Shown: positions 15,984-23,156 of the stretch, in pieces
Numbering within the stretch: the stretch's first letter is position 1
How the letters are laid out: every line of letters begins with the position of its first letter
DNA from: CAYMTN01 sp964393335
Lineage (GTDB): Bacteria > Chloroflexota > Anaerolineae > Aggregatilineales > Aggregatilineaceae
NCBI GenBank assembly: GCA_964393335.1
Contig: CAYMTN010000046.1
Coordinates: 1-27,927 of the forward strand
Direction: 5' to 3'
DNA: 27,927 bases
Notes under the pieces: model-generated
The model's input: the letters and a program-made list of their open reading frames with translations, nothing else
Database searches by the model: none
Told to the model about the DNA's origin: nothing
Made by a program: the position numbers and the translations under genes

Positions 15984-17576
15984 TCAGGCCAGCGCGATCA
16001 ATTCGTAGACCTCGACCGACTGCTGCCGCCCCTTGACCGCCAGGTCCCCGATCGGGTTGACCTCGACGGTATCGCCCAACTGCTCGTAGATCGCGGATGA
16101 GATCAACACCTGGCCGGGCAGCGCGCGTTCTTGCAGGCGCTTGGCGACGTTGACCGTATCGCCGATCGCGGTGTAGTTCATGGCCCTGGCCGTGCCGATG
16201 TTGCCGACGACGACCTCGCCCAAATGCACGCCGATGCCAAACGTCAGGCCCTCGCCGCCGACGCGGGCGTTCCGCTCGGCAATCGCCCGCTGGAGGGCCA
16301 GCGCGGCATCGACGGCGCGGTACGGGTGATCGGGCTGGTCTTCCGGCGCGTTAAAAAAGGCCATCACCGCGTCGCCCTGGAATTTATCGAGCGTGCCCTC
16401 GCGTGAGAAAATGACCTCGGTGGCCAGACTGAAATACTCGTTCAGCAGGCTGACCACGTCTTCCGGGTCGGCCTGTTCGGTGTAGGTGGTGAAGCCGCGC
16501 ACGTCGGCGAATAACACGCTGATCTCGCTGCGCCTGCCGCCCAACGCCAGCGCGTTAGGGTTATGCAGCACGCGTTCGACCACGCTCGGCGCGACATAAC
16601 TTTCAAACGCACTGCGCAGCGCCTCGGACTGGGCCAGGGTCGCTTCTTCCAGCGCGGCGTAAATGCGCGCGTTTTCGATGGCAATCGCGGCGTAGTCGGC
16701 CAGCATCTCCAGCAGCGCGCCGTCCTGGCGCGTAAAAGCGGTGGCGTCGGCGGCGACGTTTTCGACGCTCAACACGCCGACGACGCGCTTGCCGACCTTG
16801 AGCGGGATGCAGGCAATCGCGGCGGGCAGCATCGGGTTTTGGGCGCGGTACTGGTTGAGCTGTTCGGGGGAGAGCACAAACGGCTGCTGCGTTTTGACGG
16901 CCTGCCATGCCAGGCGGTTGCTGCTAAATTCGTTGGCGGTGTGCGCCGCCGGATCGCTGTGCTGTTTGATCGCGCGGCACACCAGTTGATCGTTTTCCAG
17001 CAGCAGCAAACTGCCTTGCTGCGCGCCGATGATCTCGGTCGCCGCGTTGACGACGTGCGTGATCAGTTGGTCCATGCTGACCAGCGACGTGACGCTTTTG
17101 CCGATCCGGTACAGGGTTTGCAGTTCGCGCACGCGCCGGTTGAGCGATGCGTTGGCGTGCAGCAGGCGTTCGGTCAGCGCGTTTTTTTCGCGGTGCAGTC
17201 GGACTTCGGCCAGGGCGCGGTCCATCGCCGCCAGCATTTCATCGACGGTGTACGGCTTTTTGACGTAATCCCGCACGCCCTTGCGGTAAACCTCGATCGC
17301 GATCTCCTCGGAGCCGTGAAACGTCATCAGAATGACGGGGATGTCCCAGCCTTCGGCTTGCAGCGTATCCAGCACTTCCATACCGTTCATGCGCGGCATT
17401 TGCAGGTCGAGCAGGATGATGTCGGGCTGGTGTTCGCGCACGATCGCCATCGTTTCGAAGCCGTCGCGCGCGATCATCGGCACAAACCCGTTCGGCTTGA
17501 GGATGTAGTCCACGATAAAGTCACGGTTGTCGCGGCCATCGTCAGCTACGAGCACCCGCACCTGTTCAGCGCTCAC
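15984..17576 (-). CDS. Receiver-GAF-class III nucleotidyl cyclase
   Basis: The 530-residue protein starts at GTG 17576. A receiver domain (about 5-122) has D12/D13, D57 (IILLDLQMP) and K107. A coiled linker (128-160) leads to a GAF domain (about 165-303) and a class III cyclase domain (about 350-500). The cyclase keeps metal aspartates D358 (LFADVRGFT) and D402 (FQGDA), Lys K398 (LDKFQ) and TAIGDTVNVAKRL (D473, N476, R480), so it should be active. It is a larger relative of the cyclase at 495-1532, with an added small-molecule-binding GAF domain. It would combine phosphorylation with ligand binding to set cAMP or cGMP level. It converges with the methyltransferase gene, with only 11 bases between the stops. 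Confidence 0.92.
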   Translation of the reverse strand: MSAEQVRVLVADDGRDNRDFIVDYILKPNGFVPMIARDGFETMAIVREHQPDIILLDLQMPRMNGMEVLDTLQAEGWDIPVILMTFHGSEEIAIEVYRKGVRDYVKKPYTVDEMLAAMDRALAEVRLHREKNALTERLLHANASLNRRVRELQTLYRIGKSVTSLVSMDQLITHVVNAATEIIGAQQGSLLLLENDQLVCRAIKQHSDPAAHTANEFSSNRLAWQAVKTQQPFVLSPEQLNQYRAQNPMLPAAIACIPLKVGKRVVGVLSVENVAADATAFTRQDGALLEMLADYAAIAIENARIYAALEEATLAQSEALRSAFESYVAPSVVERVLHNPNALALGGRRSEISVLFADVRGFTTYTEQADPEDVVSLLNEYFSLATEVIFSREGTLDKFQGDAVMAFFNAPEDQPDHPYRAVDAALALQRAIAERNARVGGEGLTFGIGVHLGEVVVGNIGTARAMNYTAIGDTVNVAKRLQERALPGQVLISSAIYEQLGDTVEVNPIGDLAVKGRQQSVEVYELIALA

Positions 17577-17673
17577 CGGTTGCCGTCCTTTATCACGATC
17601 TGGTTGATACTCTTTCGCGGTGAGTATAGTGCATATCAGGTAACGGGGCTACTGCGGCGACTCGCCTGACCTG

Positions 17674-17702
17674 TTGCCGCCTGCCCCTCGCTGCGTTATA
17701 GT
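17674..17702 (+). promoter_or_regulatory. Sigma70-type promoter for signal peptidase I
   Basis: TTGCCG (17674-17679), exactly 17 bases, then TATAGT (17697-17702). Transcription would start near 17709. This decides against the longer TTG-initiated reading frame, whose first codon lies in the -35 hexamer. Confidence 0.55.
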
Positions 17703-17742
17703 CAACAGTGTGCATCGATCACCAATCGAAGAGTCGGCTATC

Positions 17743-18519
17743 TTGACAACGTCAACCAACCTGTACCCGCCTGCGCCGGACGCCATCCCCGGCGACGAGA
17801 TTTTCACCGATGTCCCGCAGCCTGCGCTGCGGCCAGGGCGCTCATTTTTGCGCGAGTTGATCGAAACAGTGCTGCTGATCGCGGCTATTTATGCCTTCGT
17901 CAACCTGGCGACGGCGCGTTTTGTCGTGGACGGGCACAGTATGCTGCCCAACTTCACCACCGACCAGTTCATCATCGTCAGCCGCCTGTCGTACATCCTG
18001 GGCGAGCCGCGTCGCGGTGACGTGGTCGTCTTCCACTACCCGCTGCAATCCGACCGTGACTTCATCAAGCGTATCATCGGGCTGCCGGGCGAAACCGTGA
18101 CGATCCTGGAGGGCCGTGTGTATATCGACGGCACGCTGCTCGAAGAACCGTACATCGAGAATTTTTGCCGGAGCAAAACGTGTGATGGCCAGTGGGTGGT
18201 CGGCCCGGATCAATTTTTCGTGCTGGGTGACAACCGGGGCGCGAGTAAGGATTCGCAGGATTTCGGCGCGGTGGACCGCAAATACATCGTCGGGCGGGCG
18301 TTCGTGCGCTATTGGCCGGTGCCGGATATCGGCCTGATCGAGCATTGGAGTTACGACAACAGCGGCGTGCCGATGCCGACGCTCACGCCGACCTACACGC
18401 CGGTGCCCAGTCCCACGCCGACCAAGCTGCCCCCGCCATCCGGCGTGCTGCCGCCCGGCGATCCGCCGACGCCGACTCGCACGCCTGGTCCGTATGACAG
18501 CTACTACGGCAGTTACTGA
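17743..18519 (+). CDS. lepB: Signal peptidase I with Pro/Thr-rich C-terminal tail
   Basis: This membrane serine protease removes signal peptides from exported proteins. With the TTG start at 17743 it has 258 residues: one membrane helix (about 38-58), catalytic Ser S66 in GHSMLPNF, general-base Lys K109 in RDFIKRIIGLPGE, and the conserved LGDNRGASKDSQDFG box (161-175). After the catalytic domain comes an unusual tail of about 45 residues of TPT/PTP repeats ending in YDSYYGSY, probably extracytoplasmic. The frame is open upstream to 17674, but the promoter sits there; GTG 17710 is a possible leaderless alternative. A YgiT-like zinc-finger gene starts two bases after its stop, so they form an operon. 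Confidence 0.92.
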   Translation: MTTSTNLYPPAPDAIPGDEIFTDVPQPALRPGRSFLRELIETVLLIAAIYAFVNLATARFVVDGHSMLPNFTTDQFIIVSRLSYILGEPRRGDVVVFHYPLQSDRDFIKRIIGLPGETVTILEGRVYIDGTLLEEPYIENFCRSKTCDGQWVVGPDQFFVLGDNRGASKDSQDFGAVDRKYIVGRAFVRYWPVPDIGLIEHWSYDNSGVPMPTLTPTYTPVPSPTPTKLPPPSGVLPPGDPPTPTRTPGPYDSYYGSY

Positions 18520-18521
18520 CG

Positions 18522-18818
18522 ATGCAGCAGATGTATCCCATGCCCGATGCCTGCCCGACCTGTGAGGTCGGTCACCTGAGCCAGCTCCAAACCGTGTACG
18601 TGCAGGTGTACGAGTCCACGCTGGTCCACGCGCCGCATGTGACCGCCTGGAAGTGTGACTTGTGCGGCGAATGGTTTTTTGATCCTGACGCGATCCGCCG
18701 CCTGGACGTGCTGGTGGGGGAGGCAGGGCCACCGCCTAACCGCCACGCGCTGCAGCCCGCGCGGTCCGCGCGCCCGGCGGACGACTCGCCGGACAGCGCG
18801 CAGCCAGGCACCGCCTGA
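18522..18818 (+). CDS. YgiT/MqsA-type zinc-finger protein
   Basis: The 98-residue protein has two CxxC knuckles, CPTCEVGHL (C11, C14) and CDLCGEWFFD, spaced as in the YgiT-type zinc finger found at the N-terminus of MqsA antitoxins. The C-terminal third is Pro/Ala/Arg-rich and looks disordered, with no helix-turn-helix. It begins two bases after the signal peptidase gene and is co-transcribed with it. No MqsR-like toxin is adjacent, so a toxin-antitoxin role is not supported; a small regulatory or metal-binding protein is all that can be said. Confidence 0.72.
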   Translation: MQQMYPMPDACPTCEVGHLSQLQTVYVQVYESTLVHAPHVTAWKCDLCGEWFFDPDAIRRLDVLVGEAGPPPNRHALQPARSARPADDSPDSAQPGTA

Positions 18819-18844
18819 CGCATCCCGCCCCGCACGGATATGAT
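18815..18844 (+). promoter_or_regulatory. Possible promoter for pyrophosphatase
   Basis: CTGACG (18815-18820), 18 bases, TATGAT (18839-18844), followed by a leader of about 75 bases before the ATG at 18926. The -35 overlaps the end of the zinc-finger gene. Confidence 0.35.
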
Positions 18845-18925
18845 TCCGATCAGTCTACGATGACGTGCAAGTCGCCAGCGGAACCGGCGGCTTCGCCCAG
18901 AACACATGCGAGGAAAACAGCTATC

Positions 18926-19471
18926 ATGGGCATCAATCTCTGGCAACGACTCCCCCCTGGGCCGCGTATTCCTGAGGCGGTCTACTGCATTGTCGAGATT
19001 CCAAAAGGCAGCCGCAACAAGTATGAATACAGCAAAAAAGCGGGCGTGATCAAACTCGATCGCGTGTTGTACAGCTCGATGCACTACCCCAGCGACTACG
19101 GCCTGATTCCGCAGACCCACGCCGAAGACGGCGATCCGATGGACATCCTGGTGATGGTCAACGAGCCGACTTTTGCCGGGTGCGTGATCGAGGCGCGCCC
19201 GATCGCCATTTTCCACATGCTCGACCGGGGCGATCCCGATGACAAGATTCTGGCCGTTCCCTCGACCGATCCGCTGTTTGACGAGTACTGCGATATTGGC
19301 GACGTGCCCAAGCATTTTTTGACCGAGGTCGCGCACTTCTTCCAGACGTACAAGCAGCTTCAGGGGATCGAGGTGACGCCCAAAGGCTGGGACGACGCGG
19401 ACGCGGCGCGCGCGGTGATCCTGCAATCGATCCAGCGCTACAAGGACACGTTCCCGCCGGAGATGGTTTAG
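18926..19471 (+). CDS. ppa: Family I inorganic pyrophosphatase
   Basis: This cytoplasmic enzyme splits pyrophosphate to two phosphates, pulling DNA, RNA and protein synthesis forward. The 181-residue length fits bacterial family I enzymes. Family residues are visible: EIPKGSRNKYEY (E24, K27, R30), YPSDYGLIPQT, the metal-binding EDGDPMDILV (D68, D70, D73), DPDDKILAV (D105, K107) and TYKQL (Y142, K143). The start MGINLWQRLPPGP is chosen because the family begins here; the open frame upstream (from 18860) is not conserved in style. A GAGGA lies 12 bases before the ATG. A terminator follows at 19501-19530. Confidence 0.95.
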   Translation: MGINLWQRLPPGPRIPEAVYCIVEIPKGSRNKYEYSKKAGVIKLDRVLYSSMHYPSDYGLIPQTHAEDGDPMDILVMVNEPTFAGCVIEARPIAIFHMLDRGDPDDKILAVPSTDPLFDEYCDIGDVPKHFLTEVAHFFQTYKQLQGIEVTPKGWDDADAARAVILQSIQRYKDTFPPEMV

Positions 19472-19500
19472 GCGCGGGCCATACGCCATCGTAAACATCC

Positions 19501-19530
19501 GGAGACCGGTTGTGATGCCGGTCCCTTTTC
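19501..19530 (+). terminator. Rho-independent terminator after pyrophosphatase
   Basis: GACCGG (19504-19509) and CCGGTC (19518-19523) form a 6-bp stem, extended by flanking GG/CC, with an 8-base loop and followed by CCTTTTC. It is 30 bases after the stop codon. Confidence 0.7.
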
Positions 19531-19555
19531 GCGCCTGCCTGCGTGCGCTTACAAC

Positions 19556-19615
19556 CTATCCGTAAATTGCCGGGCGCAACAAGCAGCGCCCCTACCAAAA
19601 CGAATTCACGGATAG
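19556..19615. repeat. Nested palindromic intergenic element
   Basis: CTATCCGTAAATT (19556-19568) and AATTCACGGATAG (19603-19615) are inverted with 12 of 13 matches. Inside, GGGCGC (19572-19577) and GCGCCC (19586-19591) enclose the loop AACAAGCA. The whole 60-base unit is cruciform-like and sits between the convergent pyrophosphatase and solute-binding-protein genes. It looks like a dispersed repeat and may also end transcription from the right. Confidence 0.6.
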
Positions 19616-19619
19616 ATAC

Positions 19620-20849
19620 TTAATCCACCGAGCCGAGCGCGGCGACGCGATCCTGGGCGCGGCGGATCGCCTGCTGCGGCGTGTGCTCGCCGGTCAGGGC
19701 GCGCGTATATTCCGCGCCCAGGATGTCGCCTACCTCGAACGAGAAACGGTTGACCGGACGCTCGCCGCGTGCGTGGGGGCGCGTCGCGCGGGTGGTCGTC
19801 ACGAGATCGGGTCGGAACCGCGCCACAAAACGCGGATCGTCCAGCACAGACCGCCGCGCCACTTCGACAAATCCACTTTTGACCGCGTCATCGACCAACT
19901 GCTCCGGCGCGCACAGGAATTTCGCCAGTTCCCACGCTGCATCCTTGACGCTCGAATGCGCCGGGATCGCGTAGGGCGGGCAGTACAGGCCGGGATGGCG
20001 CGTGCCGCGCGGACCGGCAGGCATCAGCGCCGTCATGGTCGCGTCGGCAATCGGGCCGCCCGCGTCGTAGACAATTGACGCCTCATTGGCCGGTTCGATC
20101 ACCATCGCCGCGCGCCCGGCGCGGTAGGCGGCCATACATTCCTCAAAACCCATCGTCGCCGATTCGGGTGGTCCCGCCTGCTGCAACAGCGTCACGTAAT
20201 GAGTCAGCGCGGCGAGGTGTTCCGGCGTATCCAGCGCGGGCTGGCCGGAGTCGTCGTACCACGCGACGTCCCAGGCAGGTGCCCAGTTTGATCCGACCGT
20301 CCAAAAGTTGAGGCCGCAGCTTGGCGCGCCGCGCAGCGTGATCCCGTAAAAATCGCCGGCGACGTGCGGGGCGGCAGGGTCGGCGCGCACCGCATCCTGG
20401 ATCGCCAGCGCCGCCCAGGTGAGCGCGTCCATTGTCTGTGGCACGGGGATGCCGTACCGCTCGAACAGATCGCGCCGGTAGATCAACACGCTCGACACGT
20501 CACAGTACGGGATGCCGTACAGCGCGCCCTTGAGGCTGACGGCGTCCAGCGCCGCCGGTTCGAAATCGTCCAGCGCGTAACCATCGGCGGCGACGACCCG
20601 ATCGAGCGCCTCGACCCGGCCCCGCCGCGCATATTGCAGCAGCAGTAACTCGTCGCAGCCGACCAGGTCGAAGGGCGGATCGTCGTCGTTGAAGGCGCGG
20701 TCCATGTGATCCCACAGTTCCGGGATGTGGCTCAGCGTGACCTCAACCGCGATCCCGGTTTGTTCGCTGAAGCGCTGCGCCGACTGGTGCAGGTTGTGGA
20801 ACGGACTCCAGTCTTCCTGCAAGACGCGGACGGTAGTTTGGCCGGTCAT
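19620..20849 (-). CDS. Orphan family 1 solute-binding protein without signal peptide
   Basis: The 409-residue protein has the periplasmic-binding-protein layout of ABC sugar transporters: opening TTVRVLQEDWSPFHNLHQ, FSEQTGIAVEV, FDLVGCDELLLLQYA, the hinge segment GALYGIPYCDVSSVLIYRRDLFERYGIPVP, GRAAMVIEP and PPYAIPAHSS. It normally delivers a sugar or oligosaccharide to a permease, but no permease or ATPase is next to it. The N-terminus has neither signal peptide nor lipobox. An in-frame TAA at 20877-20879 lies before the ATG, with a strong AAGGAG eight bases upstream, so the lack of an export signal is not a start-site error. It may act inside the cell as a ligand sensor (inference). Confidence 0.87.
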   Translation of the reverse strand: MTGQTTVRVLQEDWSPFHNLHQSAQRFSEQTGIAVEVTLSHIPELWDHMDRAFNDDDPPFDLVGCDELLLLQYARRGRVEALDRVVAADGYALDDFEPAALDAVSLKGALYGIPYCDVSSVLIYRRDLFERYGIPVPQTMDALTWAALAIQDAVRADPAAPHVAGDFYGITLRGAPSCGLNFWTVGSNWAPAWDVAWYDDSGQPALDTPEHLAALTHYVTLLQQAGPPESATMGFEECMAAYRAGRAAMVIEPANEASIVYDAGGPIADATMTALMPAGPRGTRHPGLYCPPYAIPAHSSVKDAAWELAKFLCAPEQLVDDAVKSGFVEVARRSVLDDPRFVARFRPDLVTTTRATRPHARGERPVNRFSFEVGDILGAEYTRALTGEHTPQQAIRRAQDRVAALGSVD

Positions 20850-21163
20850 AAGGTGAGTCTCCTTCGAATATAACTTTTAGCGATCAGCGTCCGGCGATCA
20901 GCCAAAAACGAGAACTTGGTGGGGCGCTGCTTGCCGGATCGTTGGTTTGCCTGCGCCCTGGTTTTTCATCCTTGTGACGTGCCGCCCCTGGCGGTGACGT
21001 GGGAAATTCCTGAGAATCCTTACAGTCAGGGTCAGGCAGTCCCCTGTGATTATATGCCGGGACGCGCGGCGGCGCTGGCGGGTTCCCCGAATCGCCGCTT
21101 CGTACTATACTGATCACCATCAATCTGTTAACCAGGCCATAAACGGTTAAAGGAGAGGGACGG
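20850..21163. other. Divergent intergenic region with promoters, no gene
   Basis: This 314-base stretch lies between the divergent solute-binding-protein and lysozyme genes. It holds TATATT (leftward, 20872-20867) near the first gene and TATACT (rightward, 21106-21111) near the second. An 8-base direct repeat GCGATCAG occurs at 20880-20887 and 20894-20901, upstream of the leftward -10. I recognise no riboswitch or small protein in the middle section (20930-21090). Confidence 0.5.
21083..21111 (+). promoter_or_regulatory. Possible promoter for the lysozyme gene
   Basis: TATACT (21106-21111) lies 52 bases before the ATG at 21164. A weak -35, TTCCCC (21083-21088), is 17 bases upstream. Confidence 0.35.
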
Positions 21164-22024
21164 ATGGCGAGAACACCAGGCATCGACGTATCGCGCTGGC
21201 AAGGGGAAATCGATTGGCGAGTCGTGGCGGCAGGCGGCTACCGGTTCGCGATCATTCGCTCGACGGTCGGCGATTATTACACCGACCCGCGTTTTTATGA
21301 AAACTGGCGCGGCGCGCAGGATGCCGGGCTGCTGGTGTCGGCCTATCACGTCGTGAAGCCGAAAACGAGCGCCGAAGCGCAGATCACGCGTTTGTTTGAC
21401 GTGCTGGAAGGCCGCCAGCCCGATCTGCCGCTGGTGCTGGACGTCGAGCTGGCCGACGAGCAGCCCGCGCCCGTCGTGACCGGCGCGGTCAAGGCGTGCG
21501 CCCAGTTGATCGAGCAGCGGGAAGGCCGCAAGCCGATCATGTACACGGGCGGCTGGTTCTGGAACCCGAACATCTTACACTCGCCGGAATGGGCGCAGTA
21601 TGACCTGTGGATCGCACATTACGGCGTAGACCAGCCCACACTGCCGCAGGACTGGGCCGAGTGGCGCTTCTGGCAGCATTCCGAAAAAGGCAGCGTGGCG
21701 GGTGTCACGTCGCGCAACACCGATCTGGACTGGTTCAACGGCAGTTATGAAGACCTGCTCGCCTATGCTGCCAAAGAATCCGGCGGCGAAGAGGAAAAAG
21801 AGGAAAAAGAAGCCGTCGAGCGCGCACTGCGGCTGCGCGTTACGTCGCCTATGCTGCGCGTGCGCAGCGGTCCCGGCGTGCAATACGATCACCTGGAAGA
21901 CCTGCACGCGGGCGACGTGATCGACATCCTGGCCCTGGACGGGGCCGAAGTGTGGGTGTCGTTCGCGCCGGGTAAATGGGCCGCGCTGACTTTCCAGGGC
22001 GAGCGTTACATGACGTTCGAATAA
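21164..22024 (+). CDS. GH25 lysozyme with C-terminal SH3-like domain, no signal peptide
   Basis: The 286-residue protein has a glycoside hydrolase family 25 domain (about 4-200): GIDVSRWQGEIDW (D8), the catalytic pair DVE (D93, E95) in LPLVLDVELAD, TGGWFWNP, YDLWIAHYG and WRFWQHSEKG. A Glu/Lys-rich charged linker (208-222) joins it to a bacterial SH3-like domain (about 224-284, LRVRSGPGVQYDHLEDLHAGD). GH25 enzymes cut the MurNAc-GlcNAc bond of peptidoglycan and the SH3 part usually binds the wall. The start is fixed by AAAGGAGAGG before the ATG. No signal peptide is present, as in phage endolysins that leave through holins, but no holin or other phage gene is adjacent. Confidence 0.9.
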   Translation: MARTPGIDVSRWQGEIDWRVVAAGGYRFAIIRSTVGDYYTDPRFYENWRGAQDAGLLVSAYHVVKPKTSAEAQITRLFDVLEGRQPDLPLVLDVELADEQPAPVVTGAVKACAQLIEQREGRKPIMYTGGWFWNPNILHSPEWAQYDLWIAHYGVDQPTLPQDWAEWRFWQHSEKGSVAGVTSRNTDLDWFNGSYEDLLAYAAKESGGEEEKEEKEAVERALRLRVTSPMLRVRSGPGVQYDHLEDLHAGDVIDILALDGAEVWVSFAPGKWAALTFQGERYMTFE

Positions 22025-22095
22025 GGGGCACTGCGCCAGCAGCGGCGCATCATGTGCTCGTCGTGTGACCATCGTGTCGGATAAGCGCTTTCCGG

Positions 22096-22101
22096 TATAA
22101 T
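22096..22101 (+). promoter_or_regulatory. Consensus -10 for the redox operon
   Basis: A perfect TATAAT lies 47 bases before the ATG of the C_GCAxxG_C_C gene. No good -35 was found 16-18 bases upstream, so activator dependence is possible. Confidence 0.45.
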
Positions 22102-22148
22102 GGAAGGCGCTTGTTTGATCCGGTGCATAACGAGGGTGGACATCACAC

Positions 22149-22616
22149 ATGAGCGATCACATGACCAACGAACGGGCCGTGCAGCGCGCGCGGACGCTGT
22201 TCGAATCCGGTTACGTTTGTTCGGAATCCGTGCTGCTGGCGCTGGCGGAAAACCAGGGCATTGAGTCGGACCTGATTCCGCGCATCGCAACGGCGTTTGG
22301 CAGCGGCCTATCTGGCACGTGCGGCACGTGCGGCGCGTTGAGCGGGGCGATTATGGGCGTCGGGCTGGCAGCGGGCCGCCAGCGCAGCGATCAGCCGCGT
22401 GACGCGGCCTACGCCATCACGAAAAAACTGGTCGCCGCGTTCGAGGCCAAATTCGGTTCGATCAACTGCCAGCAGCTCATCGACCTCGACCTGGGCGCGC
22501 CGGGCGCGAGCGACGAATTCCGCGCGCGGAACCTGCTGCCGCAGTGTTTCGGTTACGCCGAAGAAGCCGTGCGACTGGCGCTGGCATTCATCGCGGAGCA
22601 GGACGCCGCCTCGTGA
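22149..22616 (+). CDS. C_GCAxxG_C_C family redox protein
   Basis: The 155-residue soluble protein has the family pattern of spaced cysteines: C24 (GYVCSESVL), C58 and C61 in GTCGTCGALSGAIMG, C107 (FGSINCQQL) and C133 (LLPQCFGYAEEA). This matches the C_GCAxxG_C_C family, thought to bind a redox cofactor or carry electrons; biochemical knowledge is thin. A consensus -10 lies upstream. Its TGA stop overlaps the GTG start of the next gene (GTGA at 22613-22616), so the two are translationally coupled. The partner has a UxxC thiol/selenol motif, so both may serve one redox process. Confidence 0.88.
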   Translation: MSDHMTNERAVQRARTLFESGYVCSESVLLALAENQGIESDLIPRIATAFGSGLSGTCGTCGALSGAIMGVGLAAGRQRSDQPRDAAYAITKKLVAAFEAKFGSINCQQLIDLDLGAPGASDEFRARNLLPQCFGYAEEAVRLALAFIAEQDAAS

Positions 22617-23146
22617 GCGCCGGTGATTCCCCGCACGACCTGATCGCGCTGGCCGGTTCGCTGGAGCCGTTCGCCGGTTATTTCAACCATGCGGGTGCGC
22701 CGCGCCTGGTAGTCGTCGTCTCGCCCACCTGACCGGAGTGCCTCGACGGTGCCTGGATGGCACAACAGGCCGTGCTGCGCGACTACCCTCACGCGGACAT
22801 CCGCGCCGCGTGGGTGTGGATTCGGATGCTGGCCTACGACGACGAAGACGCCGCCCGGCGCGGCGCGTCCAAAGTGGATCGTGACCCGCGCGTGCACCAG
22901 TTTTGGGACCCGGAGCGGCGGATTGGATCGGCGGTCGCGCACAGCCTGGGCGGCAGGCCGCGCCGTGTCGCGTGGGACATCTACCTGTTTTATGACGGGA
23001 CTCAATCCTGGGACGACACGCCGCCCGCGCCGTTCGATTGGGCGCACCAGATGACCGGCACCGATTGGGCCGATCCGGCGCGTTACCATCACGGGGACGA
23101 CCTGCTGGCGGCGCTGCGCGTGATCACGGCGCGGCTGGTGGGGTAG
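22613..23146 (+). CDS. Candidate selenoprotein, thioredoxin-like with UxxC motif (in-frame TGA at 22730)
   Basis: Read from GTG 22613, the frame stays open to TAG 23144-23146 except for one TGA at 22730-22732. With TGA as selenocysteine the product has 177 residues, and the residue is U40 in RLVVVVSPT-U-PEC: a hydrophobic beta strand followed by UxxC and a helix (LDGAWMAQQAVL), the layout of a thioredoxin-fold active site. Later parts fit the fold: a second strand (ADIRAAWVWIRML), DPRVHQFWDPER, and VAWDIYLFYDG. Codon use has strong G/C third positions on both sides of the TGA, so both halves look maintained. A stem-loop right after the TGA resembles a bacterial SECIS. The alternatives are a recent nonsense mutation, or a shorter gene from ATG 22757, which has no Shine-Dalgarno and would lack the active site. 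Confidence 0.75.
22740..22770 (+). promoter_or_regulatory. Bacterial SECIS-like stem-loop
   Basis: It starts seven bases after the TGA (22730-22732). The lower stem is GCCT (22740-22743) with AGGC (22767-22770). The upper stem is GTGCC (22749-22753) with GGCAC (22759-22763), perfect 5 bp. The apical loop is UGGAU, with G at its second position. The loop begins 21 bases after the TGA, within the range of known bacterial SECIS elements such as that of fdhF. The base after the TGA is C. Confidence 0.65.
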
Positions 23147-23156
23147 TTTTCTGTTC

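Noticed and set aside
17674..17742. N-terminal extension of signal peptidase from TTG 17674
   Set aside because: The TTG is the -35 hexamer of a well-spaced promoter and the extension has no membrane or family features.
22032..22049. TGCGCC-AGCAGC-GGCGCA hairpin as terminator of the lysozyme gene
   Set aside because: A good stem, but no T-run follows; it could reduce read-through but is not supported as an intrinsic terminator.
22757..23146. Stand-alone 129-residue gene from ATG 22757
   Set aside because: It has no Shine-Dalgarno, the ATG lies in the hairpin, and the same frame is coding-like upstream through the TGA to a start coupled with the previous gene.
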